DNA of 64,000 bases from Flavobacterium frigoritolerans (lineage in GTDB: Bacteria > Bacteroidota > Bacteroidia > Flavobacteriales > Flavobacteriaceae): assembly GCF_025847275.1 (NCBI RefSeq), contig NZ_JAOZEV010000008.1:62001-126000 (forward strand). Reading direction: 5' to 3'. A program made the translations under genes and the position numbers. This document shows positions 54,178 through 63,112 of this stretch, in pieces; the stretch's first letter is position 1, and each line of letters opens with the position of its first letter. The notes beneath the pieces were generated by a model. It was not told the origin of the DNA. It saw only the letters and a program-made list of their open reading frames with translations, and did not search any database.

Positions 54178-54194
54178 CAGCTCAATTATTTAAA

Positions 54195-55427
54195 ATGAGA
54201 TTACACAGAAATTTAGTTTATACTACCATCGATTCTTTAAATGCTATATTTAATGAAGGTGAATATGCAGATAAAGTGGTTGCAAGAGCATTAAAAAAAG
54301 ACAAACGTTGGGGAAGTTCTGACAGGAAATTTGTCGCTGAAACGATATACGAAATAGTTCGTTGGAAAAGATTATACGGTGAAATTGCCGAAGTTAAAGA
54401 ACCGTTTGACAGAGATAACCTTTGGAGAATGTTTTCGGTATGGGCTGTATTAAGAGGATATCCTATTCCTGATTGGCGCCAGCTTGAAGGTGTTCCTGAA
54501 AGAAAAATAAAAGGTCGTTTTGACGAGCTTTCTAAAATCAGAGCGATTAAAGAATCTATTCCTGACTGGATGGATGAATTAGGAGTTAAAGAATTAGGTG
54601 AAAAACTTTGGGCTACAGAAATTGCTGCTCAAAACCAGCCTGCTAAAGTTATACTTAGAGTAAATACTCTAAAAACGACTAAGGAGCAATTAAGAGCGAT
54701 CTTAATGGATTTAAATATCGAGACTGACTATTTAAAAGATCAACCTGATGCTTTGGTTCTAAAAGAAAGAGCCAACGTATTCTTAACTGATGCTTTTAAA
54801 CAAGGTTTCTTTGAGGTTCAGGATGCTAACTCTCAACTTGTTGCTGCTTTTCTTGATGTAAAACCAGGAATGCGTGTAGTTGATACTTGTGCTGGTGCTG
54901 GTGGAAAAACATTACATATTGCTTCTTTGATGGAAAACAAAGGTCAATTAATTGCAATGGATTTATACGAAAGTAAATTGAAGCAATTGAAACTTAGAGC
55001 AAAACGTAATGGTGCTTTTAATATCGAATACCGCATTATCGACACTACTAAGGTAATTAAGAAATTACACGAAAAAGCTGATAGAGTTTTAATCGATGCT
55101 CCTTGTAGTGGTTTGGGTGTTTTAAAAAGAAACCCTGATGCTAAATGGAAATTAAAGCCTGAGTTTATCGATAACATTCGTAAAGTTCAAGCTGAAGTTT
55201 TAGAAAACTATTCTAAGATTGTAAAACCAGGTGGTAAACTAGTTTATGCTACGTGTTCTATTTTGCCTTCTGAGAATCAAGAGCAAGTAGAGAAATTCTT
55301 AAAAACAGAAATTGGTAAGCAGTTTACTTTTGTAAAAGATCGTAAAATATTAGCTTCTGAGTCTGGTTTTGATGGTTTTTATATGGCATTATTAGAGCGT
55401 AAAGATGCTCCAGTTGTGGCTTCGTAA
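54195..55427 (+). CDS. RsmB/NOP-family rRNA m5C methyltransferase
   Basis: A 410-residue SAM enzyme. An N-terminal helical region (NusB-like remnant and PUA-like linker, about 1-190) leads into the methylase: VVDTCAGAGGKTLHI (SAM loop, about 229), DAPCSGLGVLKRNPD (motif IV Cys) and ATCSILPSENQEQ (motif VI catalytic Cys). This two-cysteine arrangement defines m5C RNA methylases. The likely target is 16S rRNA position C967 or a neighbour by analogy with RsmB; the exact position is not certain. Confidence 0.92.
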   Translation: MRLHRNLVYTTIDSLNAIFNEGEYADKVVARALKKDKRWGSSDRKFVAETIYEIVRWKRLYGEIAEVKEPFDRDNLWRMFSVWAVLRGYPIPDWRQLEGVPERKIKGRFDELSKIRAIKESIPDWMDELGVKELGEKLWATEIAAQNQPAKVILRVNTLKTTKEQLRAILMDLNIETDYLKDQPDALVLKERANVFLTDAFKQGFFEVQDANSQLVAAFLDVKPGMRVVDTCAGAGGKTLHIASLMENKGQLIAMDLYESKLKQLKLRAKRNGAFNIEYRIIDTTKVIKKLHEKADRVLIDAPCSGLGVLKRNPDAKWKLKPEFIDNIRKVQAEVLENYSKIVKPGGKLVYATCSILPSENQEQVEKFLKTEIGKQFTFVKDRKILASESGFDGFYMALLERKDAPVVAS

Positions 55428-55449
55428 AACGAAATTATACTTATATATT

Positions 55450-55489
55450 TAAAAAGGTTTAACATGAATTCAATGTTAAACCTTTTTTT
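55450..55489. terminator. Bidirectional terminator
   Basis: AAAAAGGTTTAACAT (55451-55465) pairs with ATGTTAAACCTTTTT (55473-55487); shared by the methylase gene and the convergent secreted-protein gene. Confidence 0.88.
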
Positions 55490-55998
55490 CATTCTGGTTT
55501 TAGAGAATCTGAAATATTACTTCCTCTAATAAGCATTTTAGGTTCAGTATTCTCTTTGTTTTTTGTTAGAATACTAATAATATCTAAATCTGTGTCTTTC
55601 AAATTTTCAATTGAATCAGAATTAATTACATCTGCTTTAAATATATATTTTTCGTCAATTTTATAAGTTCCTACATCTTTAAGAATAACTACGCCATTTA
55701 ATATAAACAGAAACTTTTTACTTTTACTTTTCGTGAATTTATTCTTAATATCATTCAGAGACATTAAATTAACATCTTTTGGATTTTTTGAAGTAATCAT
55801 TATTCTTCCTGTATAATTAACTGTTTCAATTGTGATTGTATCTTTTATCACATTAATATCTTTAATTTCGTTTACATCAAAATTTGCAAGGGCGTTTTTA
55901 TGTACAAAATTTCCATCCAAAAAAAAGGCAGGTTCATTTGTTTGTGAATGTATCCCTGTAAACATAAATAGTGAAAACAAAATAAATAGTACTTTCAT
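55489..55998 (-). CDS. Secreted protein, TonB-plug-like motif
   Basis: A signal peptide (KVLFILFSLFMFTGIHSQ) precedes 150 residues. FFLDGNFVHKNALANFDVNE and IKDINVIKDT resemble the beta-strand region of TonB receptor plug domains (DGxP...ieSInVLKD), but no barrel follows, so it is not a receptor. Function unknown. It stands about 50 nt from yifB on the same strand and probably follows it in one transcript. Confidence 0.72.
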   Translation of the reverse strand: MKVLFILFSLFMFTGIHSQTNEPAFFLDGNFVHKNALANFDVNEIKDINVIKDTITIETVNYTGRIMITSKNPKDVNLMSLNDIKNKFTKSKSKKFLFILNGVVILKDVGTYKIDEKYIFKADVINSDSIENLKDTDLDIISILTKNKENTEPKMLIRGSNISDSLKPE

Positions 55999-56050
55999 AA
56001 TTATAATAGGTCAAGAATTAATTAGTTATTTAAATATACTATTATTTCTC

Positions 56051-57586
56051 TTACCCCAACCAACCATCACGATCTAAACTACGGTATTGAATGGCTTCGG
56101 CAATATGAGAAGAAATAATATTGGGAGCCGCTTCTAAGTCAGCGATAGTTCTGGCTACTTTCAAAATTCTGTCGTACGCTCTAGCCGAAAGATTAAGTCG
56201 TTCCATTGCCGTTTTTAATAATAATTTTGATTGTTCATCGAGCGCACAAAACTCGCGTATTTGCTTCGTGTTCATTTGGGCATTGTAATTTATATTCTCT
56301 AAAGATTCAAATCTTTTGGCTTGGATTTCACGTCCTGCCGTAACACGTCCTCGAATATGCACACTACTCTCAGCCTTATTATCATCTGCTAATTTTTCAA
56401 AAGGAACTGGCGTAACTTCTATATGAATATCTATTCTGTCTAATAAAGGTCCTGAAATCTTGCTTAAATACCGTTGCATTTCGTGTGGAGAAGATTTTTG
56501 TGGTGCATCTGGATCATTAAAGAATCCGCTTGGGCTTGGGTTCATACTCGCTACAAGCATAAAAGATGACGGATAGGTAACGGTAAACTTTGCTCGCGAA
56601 ATTGTTACTTCTCTATCTTCCAGAGGCTGACGCATTACTTCGAGAACATCTCTTTTAAACTCAGGTAATTCATCTAAGAATAATACTCCATTATGCGCCA
56701 TCGATATTTCTCCTGGTTGTGGGTAACTCCCTCCTCCTACTAATGCTACATTCGAAATAGTGTGATGTGGTGATCGAAAAGGTCTTTGATTCATTAAGCC
56801 TACTTCTTTTAATTTTCCTGCAACACTATGAATTTTTGTCGTTTCTAATGCTTCTTTTAATGTCATTGGTGGCAAAATACTGGGTAATCGTTTGGCAAGC
56901 ATCGTTTTTCCTGCCCCCGGAGGTCCTACCAAAATTATATTGTGTCCACCAGCTGCAGCAATTTCCATACAACGCTTGATGCTCTCCTGTCCTCTTACAT
57001 CGGAGAAATCGAATTCAGGGAAATCTAATGTTTTATAAAACTCTGCTCTTGTATCTATAACTGTAGTTTCCAGAGTTCCTTTTCCTTCTAAAAAATCTAT
57101 TACTTCCTGTACGTTTTCAACTCCATAAACATCTAATCCAGCTACAATTGCAGCTTCTTTTACATTTTGCTTTGGCAGAAAAAAACCTTTATATCCTTCT
57201 TCTTTAGCTTTTATAGCAATTGGCAAAGCGCCTCGAATGGGCTGTAAGCTTCCGTCAAGCGAAAGTTCTCCCATAATGACATACTTATCTAGTTCGGGTG
57301 CTTTTATTTGATCTGAAGCCACTAAAATACCAATTGCCAAAGTTAAGTCGTAAGCCGAACCTTCTTTACGTAAATCGGCAGGCGCCATATTTATGGTTAT
57401 TTTTTTGCCAGGCATTTTGTACCCGTTATTTTTTAATGCTGCTGCAATCCTAAAACAACTTTCTTTGATTGCACTATCTGGCAAACCTACTAAATGATAC
57501 CCAATTCCTGTATCCATATTTACCTCAACAGTAATAGTTGTGGCTTCTACTCCAAAAACTGCGCTTCCGTATACTTTAACTAACAT
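56051..57586 (-). CDS. comM: YifB/ComM-family Mg-chelatase-like AAA+ ATPase
   Basis: The N-terminal region (1-190) is the ChlI-like/Lon-type domain (GIGYHLVGLPDSAIKESCFR, APADLRKEGSAYDLTLA). The AAA+ module follows with Walker A GPPGAGKTMLAKR (about 219), Walker B NGVLFLDELPEF and sensor-2 region RAYDRILKVARTIADLE. ComM is a hexameric helicase that promotes branch migration in natural transformation; some Bacteroidota lack other competence genes nearby. The 511-residue length matches. The preceding 435-nt gap holds a long hairpin (57630) and part of a repeat unit. Confidence 0.93.
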   Translation of the reverse strand: MLVKVYGSAVFGVEATTITVEVNMDTGIGYHLVGLPDSAIKESCFRIAAALKNNGYKMPGKKITINMAPADLRKEGSAYDLTLAIGILVASDQIKAPELDKYVIMGELSLDGSLQPIRGALPIAIKAKEEGYKGFFLPKQNVKEAAIVAGLDVYGVENVQEVIDFLEGKGTLETTVIDTRAEFYKTLDFPEFDFSDVRGQESIKRCMEIAAAGGHNIILVGPPGAGKTMLAKRLPSILPPMTLKEALETTKIHSVAGKLKEVGLMNQRPFRSPHHTISNVALVGGGSYPQPGEISMAHNGVLFLDELPEFKRDVLEVMRQPLEDREVTISRAKFTVTYPSSFMLVASMNPSPSGFFNDPDAPQKSSPHEMQRYLSKISGPLLDRIDIHIEVTPVPFEKLADDNKAESSVHIRGRVTAGREIQAKRFESLENINYNAQMNTKQIREFCALDEQSKLLLKTAMERLNLSARAYDRILKVARTIADLEAAPNIISSHIAEAIQYRSLDRDGWLG

Positions 57587-57628
57587 ATATGCTTTTATTT
57601 ATGAAAGTAAAAGTATTTAAATATAAAT

Positions 57629-57679
57629 TAAAAAAGCAACTATTTGTAATATTTAACTTACAAATAGTTGCTTTTTTAA
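57629..57679 (-). terminator. Long hairpin, terminator of the 58.0-kb gene
   Basis: AAAAAGCAACTATTTGTAA (57631-57649) pairs with TTACAAATAGTTGCTTTTT (57658-57676), 19 bp perfect with T-runs on either strand. It would end the leftward transcript of the first secreted-protein paralogue. Confidence 0.85.
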
Positions 57680-58021
57680 ACTTATAATCCCTTAAGGAAT
57701 CAAGGTGATTCTTAAATATAGCTCAATAATTACACTTCTTTCTCATCTGAATGTAATGATTTATAAAACTTAATTTTTCATATCCCTTTTTGTGGCTATT
57801 TAAAACAAGGCATTACATTGTCTATCCTTGCCTAACCTGAACCAATAATTTCGCCATCAAATTCTGCAACGAGCAATTCAATATCTGGTGAAGTCAACAT
57901 TTTATCTATATTATAGTATTCATTATCATATCTTCCTTAATTAATCAAGAAACCAATTAAGTAATGTATCAAAATACTTTAATCTAGATTTATATTTCTG
58001 GAATACTTTAAAAAATTATAT

Positions 58022-58651
58022 TTAGTTATTATCTCCCATTACCATAAAAGTAAAAGATCGATTCTGTAGTACTCCTGAGTCATTTCCAGTTTTCACATGA
58101 AGTTCTTTTATATTGATAAAAGCAATTTGAGTATTATCATTTGTATACAATTTCAGTCCAACAATATCTAGATTCGGTTGCTCACCATTAGGCACTGATG
58201 ATCCAGTGCTTCCGTATGAATCTACCATACTTATAGAGGCGCTATAGATATTCGCGAAAGGAGTATCAAAAACAATTATAAAATATCCGTTTCTGGGATT
58301 ACTTATAGTGTAATTAAGACCTTTGGTAATCGCAATACCACCTATAGGATCTACTGCAGCTTGGTTTTTTTCAGTTTTAGAAGCTGAACTACTTTTTCCA
58401 AATACAGATCCTATTGTCCCTGCTAAGATTCGTGGTGGTTGAAATTCATTTGGAATTTTATGAACGGAGCCATCTTTTGATATTGTTAGTACATCATTTT
58501 TGCTATCGCCAAGAGTAACTTCTCTGATAATTAGATTTCCATTTATATCTAATGTTGCCTTCGGTGAAATTGTATTGATTCCTGTAAATGATTGTGCTAA
58601 TAGATTGTTGCTTAAAATTATTAATAAAAATAATAAATACTTTCCTTTCAT
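58022..58651 (-). CDS. Secreted repeat-family protein, paralogue 1
   Basis: The start at 58651 (MKGKYLLFLLIILSNNLLAQ signal peptide) is preferred to an upstream start at 58750, whose 33 residues precede a perfect signal peptide and are absent in the paralogues. The mature part begins GINTISPKATLDINGNLII, a theme common at the start of flavobacterial secreted trimeric or fibre-like proteins. The C-terminal half is beta-rich (NGYFIIVFDTPFANIYSASI, RSFTFMVMGDNN). No enzyme motif is seen. It differs from the two paralogues mainly in three short patches. Confidence 0.85.
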   Translation of the reverse strand: MKGKYLLFLLIILSNNLLAQSFTGINTISPKATLDINGNLIIREVTLGDSKNDVLTISKDGSVHKIPNEFQPPRILAGTIGSVFGKSSSASKTEKNQAAVDPIGGIAITKGLNYTISNPRNGYFIIVFDTPFANIYSASISMVDSYGSTGSSVPNGEQPNLDIVGLKLYTNDNTQIAFINIKELHVKTGNDSGVLQNRSFTFMVMGDNN

Positions 58652-59379
58652 AAATTGATATTTTAGTTTTAAATGTTTGTAATAGCCATTTGTATTCTTT
58701 TTTAAATAGATATAAAATCTATCTACTTCTTTTAAGCGTCTAGAAAGCACTTTTATTGATTACCGTTTAAATTTTAGATTACCAAAATAAAACTTGCTTA
58801 TGCATTTACTTAACATAAAGACATTTTATTTGAAAGGGTAAAAAATTTATTACCTCTAGTAAAGGGATGAGAAGAAATCCAGTAATTAATCGGTAAAATA
58901 ATATTATATAGTGGCTACACTCATACAATACACCTCTTATTACTTTAATGTTTAGATTTACAAATATATCAAAAAAATTTGTTTTAACAAAGCATTTTTA
59001 CACAAAATCTAAAAAACTCATAGTTTTTACTGACTTTTTAGAATAAAAACAAATAAAAGAGGCTTAAAGCAATTATTTTTGCAAACTTTACAGAATGCCC
59101 TTTTATGAATTATAAATTAAATATTGTAAAAACAGAAATTGAATATGTTGGATATCGATTTAATCTGTAACTTAAAAATACAGTTTCATATTTTTTTTTG
59201 ACCAGAATCTTTCTTTACTCATTTAACAACAAAAACAATTGAAACTTACTACTATTACTCATAAACTTCCTCATTATTGCATTTATAAAAATCTTTTTTC
59301 TATACTCAAAAATTATAATAGCTCCTTCATTGTAACATAAACAGTATTAATGTGCATACTATAAAAGACAAAAGATGAA

Positions 59380-59618
59380 TTGGTTAAATAAAACACTTCT
59401 ATTATAAAACAATCAACCTCCATTCCGAACTATATAAAAATGCCGAATATGAAGTTCATAAACAAAACCCAAGTAGCCATTTACAGGCGTATTATTTAAA
59501 AGACAATGTAGCTTTAGTAAATATCAAGACTTTTAATCCAAAATTATTTGATGAAATAAAAGAGAATTACACTCTGTTCTTAAAGCAAATCTTTAAAGAA
59601 ATTAAGGCTAAGAAATAA
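59380..59618 (+). pseudogene. Fragment of an unidentified gene (3' end)
   Basis: A plus-strand frame without a start codon reads HFYYKTINLHSELYKNAEYE and runs on through SSHLQAYYLKDNVALVNIKT to FKEIKAKK and TAA at 59618. Upstream the frame soon meets a stop. It has coding character but no recognised domain, and stands between repeat units A and B. It is probably the leftover of a gene truncated when the repeat was duplicated or inserted. Confidence 0.5.
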
Positions 59619-59910
59619 ATTACACTTCCTTTCTCGTCTGAATGTAGTCATTTGTAAAGCCTAATTTTCTATATACCTTTTTATGGCTATTTAAAATAAG
59701 GTTTTACATTGTCTATCCTTCACTTAACCTGAATCAATAATTTCGCCATCAAATTCTGCAACGAGCAATTCAATATCTGGCGAAGTCATCATTTTATCAA
59801 CATTATAGTATTCATTAACATCCCCCTATTTAATTAAGAAACCAATTAAGTAATGTATCAAAACGTTTTAATCTAGATTTATATTTCTGGAATACTTAAA
59901 AAAATTATAT

Positions 59911-60540
59911 TTAGTTATTATCTCCCATCACCATAAAAGTAAAAGATCGATTCTGTAGTACTCCTGAGTCATTTCCAGTTTTCACATGAAGTTCTTTTAT
60001 ATTAATAAAAGCAATTTGAGTATTATCATTTGTATACAATCTTAATCCAACACTATCTAGATCCGGTTTCTCACCAGTACTTACTGACCACCAGCTGCTA
60101 CCATACGTATCTACCATACTTATAGAGGCGCTATAGATATTCGTGAAAGGAGTGTCAAAGACAATTACAAAATATCCGTTTTGGGGATTACTTATAGTGT
60201 AGTTAAAACCTTTGGTAATCGCAATACCACCTATAGGATCTACTGCAGCTTTGTTATGTTCTGTTTTAGGAACATCCTTATTTGTTCCAAATATAGATCC
60301 TATTGTCCCTGCTAAGATTCGTGGTGGTTGAAATTCATTTGGAATTTTATAAATGGAACCATCTTTTGATATTGTTAGTACATCATTTTTGCTGTCGCCA
60401 AGAGCAACTTTTCTGATAATTAGATTTCCATTTATATCTAATGTTGCCTTCGGTGAAATTGTATTGATCCCTGTAAGTGATTGTGCTAATAGATCATTAC
60501 TTAAAATTATTAATAAAAATAATAAATACTTTCCCTTCAT
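59911..60540 (-). CDS. Secreted repeat-family protein, paralogue 2
   Basis: 209 residues with the same signal peptide (MKGKYLLFLLIILSNDLLAQ) and layout as paralogue 1. The first 75 mature residues are nearly identical to paralogue 3, whereas residues about 86-98 (TNKDVPKTEHNK against RANSATKTEKNQ) and about 143-155 (DTYGSSWWSVSTGEKP against DSYGSKWGVIGYGEQP) differ strongly. The rest, including the HVKTGNDSGVLQNRSFTFMV end, is conserved. It probably has its own promoter in the duplicated 5' flank. Function unknown. Confidence 0.85.
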   Translation of the reverse strand: MKGKYLLFLLIILSNDLLAQSLTGINTISPKATLDINGNLIIRKVALGDSKNDVLTISKDGSIYKIPNEFQPPRILAGTIGSIFGTNKDVPKTEHNKAAVDPIGGIAITKGFNYTISNPQNGYFVIVFDTPFTNIYSASISMVDTYGSSWWSVSTGEKPDLDSVGLRLYTNDNTQIAFINIKELHVKTGNDSGVLQNRSFTFMVMGDNN

Positions 60541-60882
60541 AAATTGATAGTTTTAATTTTAAATGTTTCTAATTTAGTTTATATTAAATATTTGTATTCT
60601 TTTTTAAATAGCTATAAAATCTATCTACTTATCTTAAGCGCCTAGAAAGCTCTTTTTTATTAATCATCATTTAAATTTTAGATTACCAAAATAAAACTTG
60701 CTTACGTATTTACTTAACATAAAGACATTGCGTTTAAAAGGGTAAAAAAAATTTATTACCTTCTAGTAAGGGGGAGGAGAAATTTAGTAATTAATCGATA
60801 AAAACAATATTATATAGTGCCTACACTCATACAATGCACCTCTTATTACTTGAATATTTAGATTTACAATTACTTTAAAAAA
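60541..60882. other. Gap between paralogues 2 and 3
   Basis: 342 nt with no gene: the truncated 5' flank of unit B joined directly to the last bases of unit C near 60866. It retains the ATTACCAAAATAAAACTTGC and TATATAGTGCCTACACTCAT words found in the other units. Confidence 0.6.
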
Positions 60883-61518
60883 TTATATTTCGTTATTATC
60901 TCCCATTACCATAAAAGTAAAAGATCGATTCTGTAGTTGTCCATTCTCTCTTCCAGTTTTCACATGAAGTTCATTTACATTTATAAAAGCAATTTGAGTA
61001 TTATCATTTGTATACAATCTTAATCCAACACTATCTAGATCCGGTTGCTCACCATAACCTATTACTCCCCATTTGCTTCCGTATGAATCCACCATACTTA
61101 TAGAGGCGCTATAGATATTCGTGAAAGGAGTATCAAAGACAATTACAAAATATCCGTTATCGGGATTACTTATAGTGTAGTTAAGGCCTTTGGTAATCGC
61201 AATACCACCTATAGGATCTACTGCAGCTTGATTTTTTTCTGTTTTAGTAGCGGAATTAGCTCTTCCAAATACAGATCCTATTGTCCCTGATAAGATTCGT
61301 GGTGGCTGAAATTCATTTGGAATTTTATAAATGGAACCATCTTTTGATATTGTTAGTACATCATTTTTGCTGTCGCCAAGAGCAACTTTTCTGATAATTA
61401 GATTTCCATTTATATCTAATGTGGCCTTCGGTGAAATTGTATTGATTCCTGTAAGTGATTGTGCTAATAGATCATTACTTAAAATTATTAATAAAAATAA
61501 TAAATACTTTCCTTTCAT
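60883..61518 (-). CDS. Secreted repeat-family protein, paralogue 3
   Basis: 211 residues; the C-terminus has two extra residues (DNNEI) compared with DNN in the others, because the stop region is fused differently to the flank. Signal peptide and mature N-terminus match paralogue 2 almost exactly, consistent with recent duplication or gene conversion. Variable patches are RANSATKTEKNQ, SYGSKWGVIGYGEQP and GRENGQLQ (GNDSGVLQ in the others). The conserved frame with no stop or frameshift suggests the protein is expressed. Function unknown. Confidence 0.85.
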   Translation of the reverse strand: MKGKYLLFLLIILSNDLLAQSLTGINTISPKATLDINGNLIIRKVALGDSKNDVLTISKDGSIYKIPNEFQPPRILSGTIGSVFGRANSATKTEKNQAAVDPIGGIAITKGLNYTISNPDNGYFVIVFDTPFTNIYSASISMVDSYGSKWGVIGYGEQPDLDSVGLRLYTNDNTQIAFINVNELHVKTGRENGQLQNRSFTFMVMGDNNEI

Positions 61519-62474
61519 AAATTGATAGTTTTGTTTTAAATCTTTGTAATTTAGTTTATATTAGATATTTGTATTCTTTTTTCAAATAGATATAAAATCT
61601 ATCTACTTATTTTAAGCGTCTAAAAAGCATTTTTTTTATTGATGATCGTTTAAATTTTAGATTATCAAAATAAAACTTGCTTACGTACTTACTCAACATA
61701 AAGACATTGCATTTGAAAGGGTAAAAAAATCTTTTATTACCTTACACGTAAAAGGGGGGGGAGAATCCAGTAATTAATCGGTAAAAAATAATATTATATA
61801 GTGCCTACACTCATACAATACACCTCTCATTACTTGAATTTTTAGATTTACAAATATATTAAAAAAATTATTTTGACAAAATATCTTTACACAAAATTTA
61901 AAAACAAGGCAATTTTTCCTATTTTTTTTAGAATAAAACAACTAAAAGAGGCTTAAGACAATTATTTCTATAAGTCTTACAGAATGCCCTTTTATGAATT
62001 ATAAATTAAATATTTCAGTAAAAAAGAAATTGAATATGTTGGATATGGATTTAACCTTATAATTTAAAAATACTGTTTCATAAAAAAATTATTGAAATTT
62101 TTGACCAGAATCTTTCCTCACTATTTTAACAACAAAAACAATTGGAACTTACTACTATTACTCATAAAACTTCCTCATAATTGCATTTATAAAAATCCTT
62201 TTTCTACTCTAAAAAAGCAATAAAACCAACCTCTTGATTATTTGCCCAAAACAAAATAAGCTGGTTATTTTGGTGATTTTGCGGTTATTTTTCCTTAAAT
62301 TGCGAAAATATCTATCATTTTTTAGTCAAAATATTTATTTGCCATTTATCAAATTCTATTTTACCTATCTGGAATCTGACTAAAAAAACGTATCAATTTG
62401 CAATTCATATTGCATCTTTTGCCCTTTGAAAAAATTTCATAACTGGGCTCAAATAATCGAAAAAGAACAATAAA
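61519..62474. other. 5' flank of unit C and gnat upstream region
   Basis: No gene in 956 nt. The first 700 nt match the 5' flank of paralogue 1 (58652-59330) with small indels, including a fragmentary MNYKLNI-like reading frame starting at 61994. The last 250 nt are unrelated AT-rich DNA leading to the GNAT gene. Confidence 0.6.
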
Positions 62475-62909
62475 ATGGAATTCAAGATAATTACTCCTGA
62501 ACAAGGAGAGGATAAAACATTTACTGGTGAAATAATCGCTAAATTTCTTCATACTCATCTGGAACAATATGGAGACACTCTTGAAGATATACTTAAAGCA
62601 ATCGCATATGCAATGAATCCTGCTAAAGGCGGAACAATCGTGCTTGGTCTAGAAGAGAATAAAATCGTAGGTGCTTGTGTATTAAACAATACAGGGATGA
62701 AAGATTATATTCCTGAAAATATACTTGTATATATTGCAGTTGACAAGAGCCAAAGAGGAAAAGGTTACGGAAAGAAATTAATGCAAAAAGTAATTGCTAC
62801 AGCCCAAGGAAATATTGCATTACATGTAGAACCCGATAATCCAGCTAAAATTTTGTACGAAAAACTAGGTTTTACAAATAAATACCTTGAAATGCGTTTG
62901 AATAAATAA
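62475..62909 (+). CDS. GNAT-family N-acetyltransferase
   Basis: A 144-residue single-domain acetyltransferase. The acetyl-CoA site is KSQRGKGYGKKLMQK (the QxxGxG motif A), preceded by beta strand VYIAVD and followed by ALHVEPDNPAKILYEKLGF, the usual motif B and C-terminal contact. VLGLEENKIVGACVL is the substrate-side strand. The acceptor is unknown. It lies alone, downstream of the repeat cluster and about 200 nt before the racemase-like gene. Confidence 0.9.
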   Translation: MEFKIITPEQGEDKTFTGEIIAKFLHTHLEQYGDTLEDILKAIAYAMNPAKGGTIVLGLEENKIVGACVLNNTGMKDYIPENILVYIAVDKSQRGKGYGKKLMQKVIATAQGNIALHVEPDNPAKILYEKLGFTNKYLEMRLNK

Positions 62910-63112
62910 GCAATTATTAGCTCAACTCATTTCTTTGTAATTCAAGCTTTTACAGACTATAAAAGCTAAAAAAAACGTTTCATTCAAAATAAATTATATA
63001 GGATATGAAAAAAAACATATTTCGAAAACCTATATTTTTTTGTGCGTTAACTACCATTTTTACCTATTACACCCAACAGGTTAATTTAAATTAAAAAAAG
63101 AAAAGGAACGCA

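Larger units (their letters stand above)
57730..62220. repeat. Three tandem copies of a secreted-protein locus
   Basis: Unit A spans about 57730-59330 (3' flank, gene, 5' flank), unit B about 59625-60866 and unit C about 60870-62220. A and B share their 3' flanks (AACGAGCAATTCAATATCTG at 57871 and 59761). A and C share long 5' flanks (GAGGCTTAA, AGAATGCCCTTTTATGAATT at 59091 and 61980). B lacks the far 5' flank and C lacks the 3' flank; the two are fused near 60866. No gene is visible in the flanks apart from the 59.4-kb fragment. Confidence 0.85.

Noticed and set aside
57730..62220. CRISPR array or transposon
   Set aside because: The repeats are long, gene-bearing and only three; there are no short spaced repeats, cas genes or transposase.
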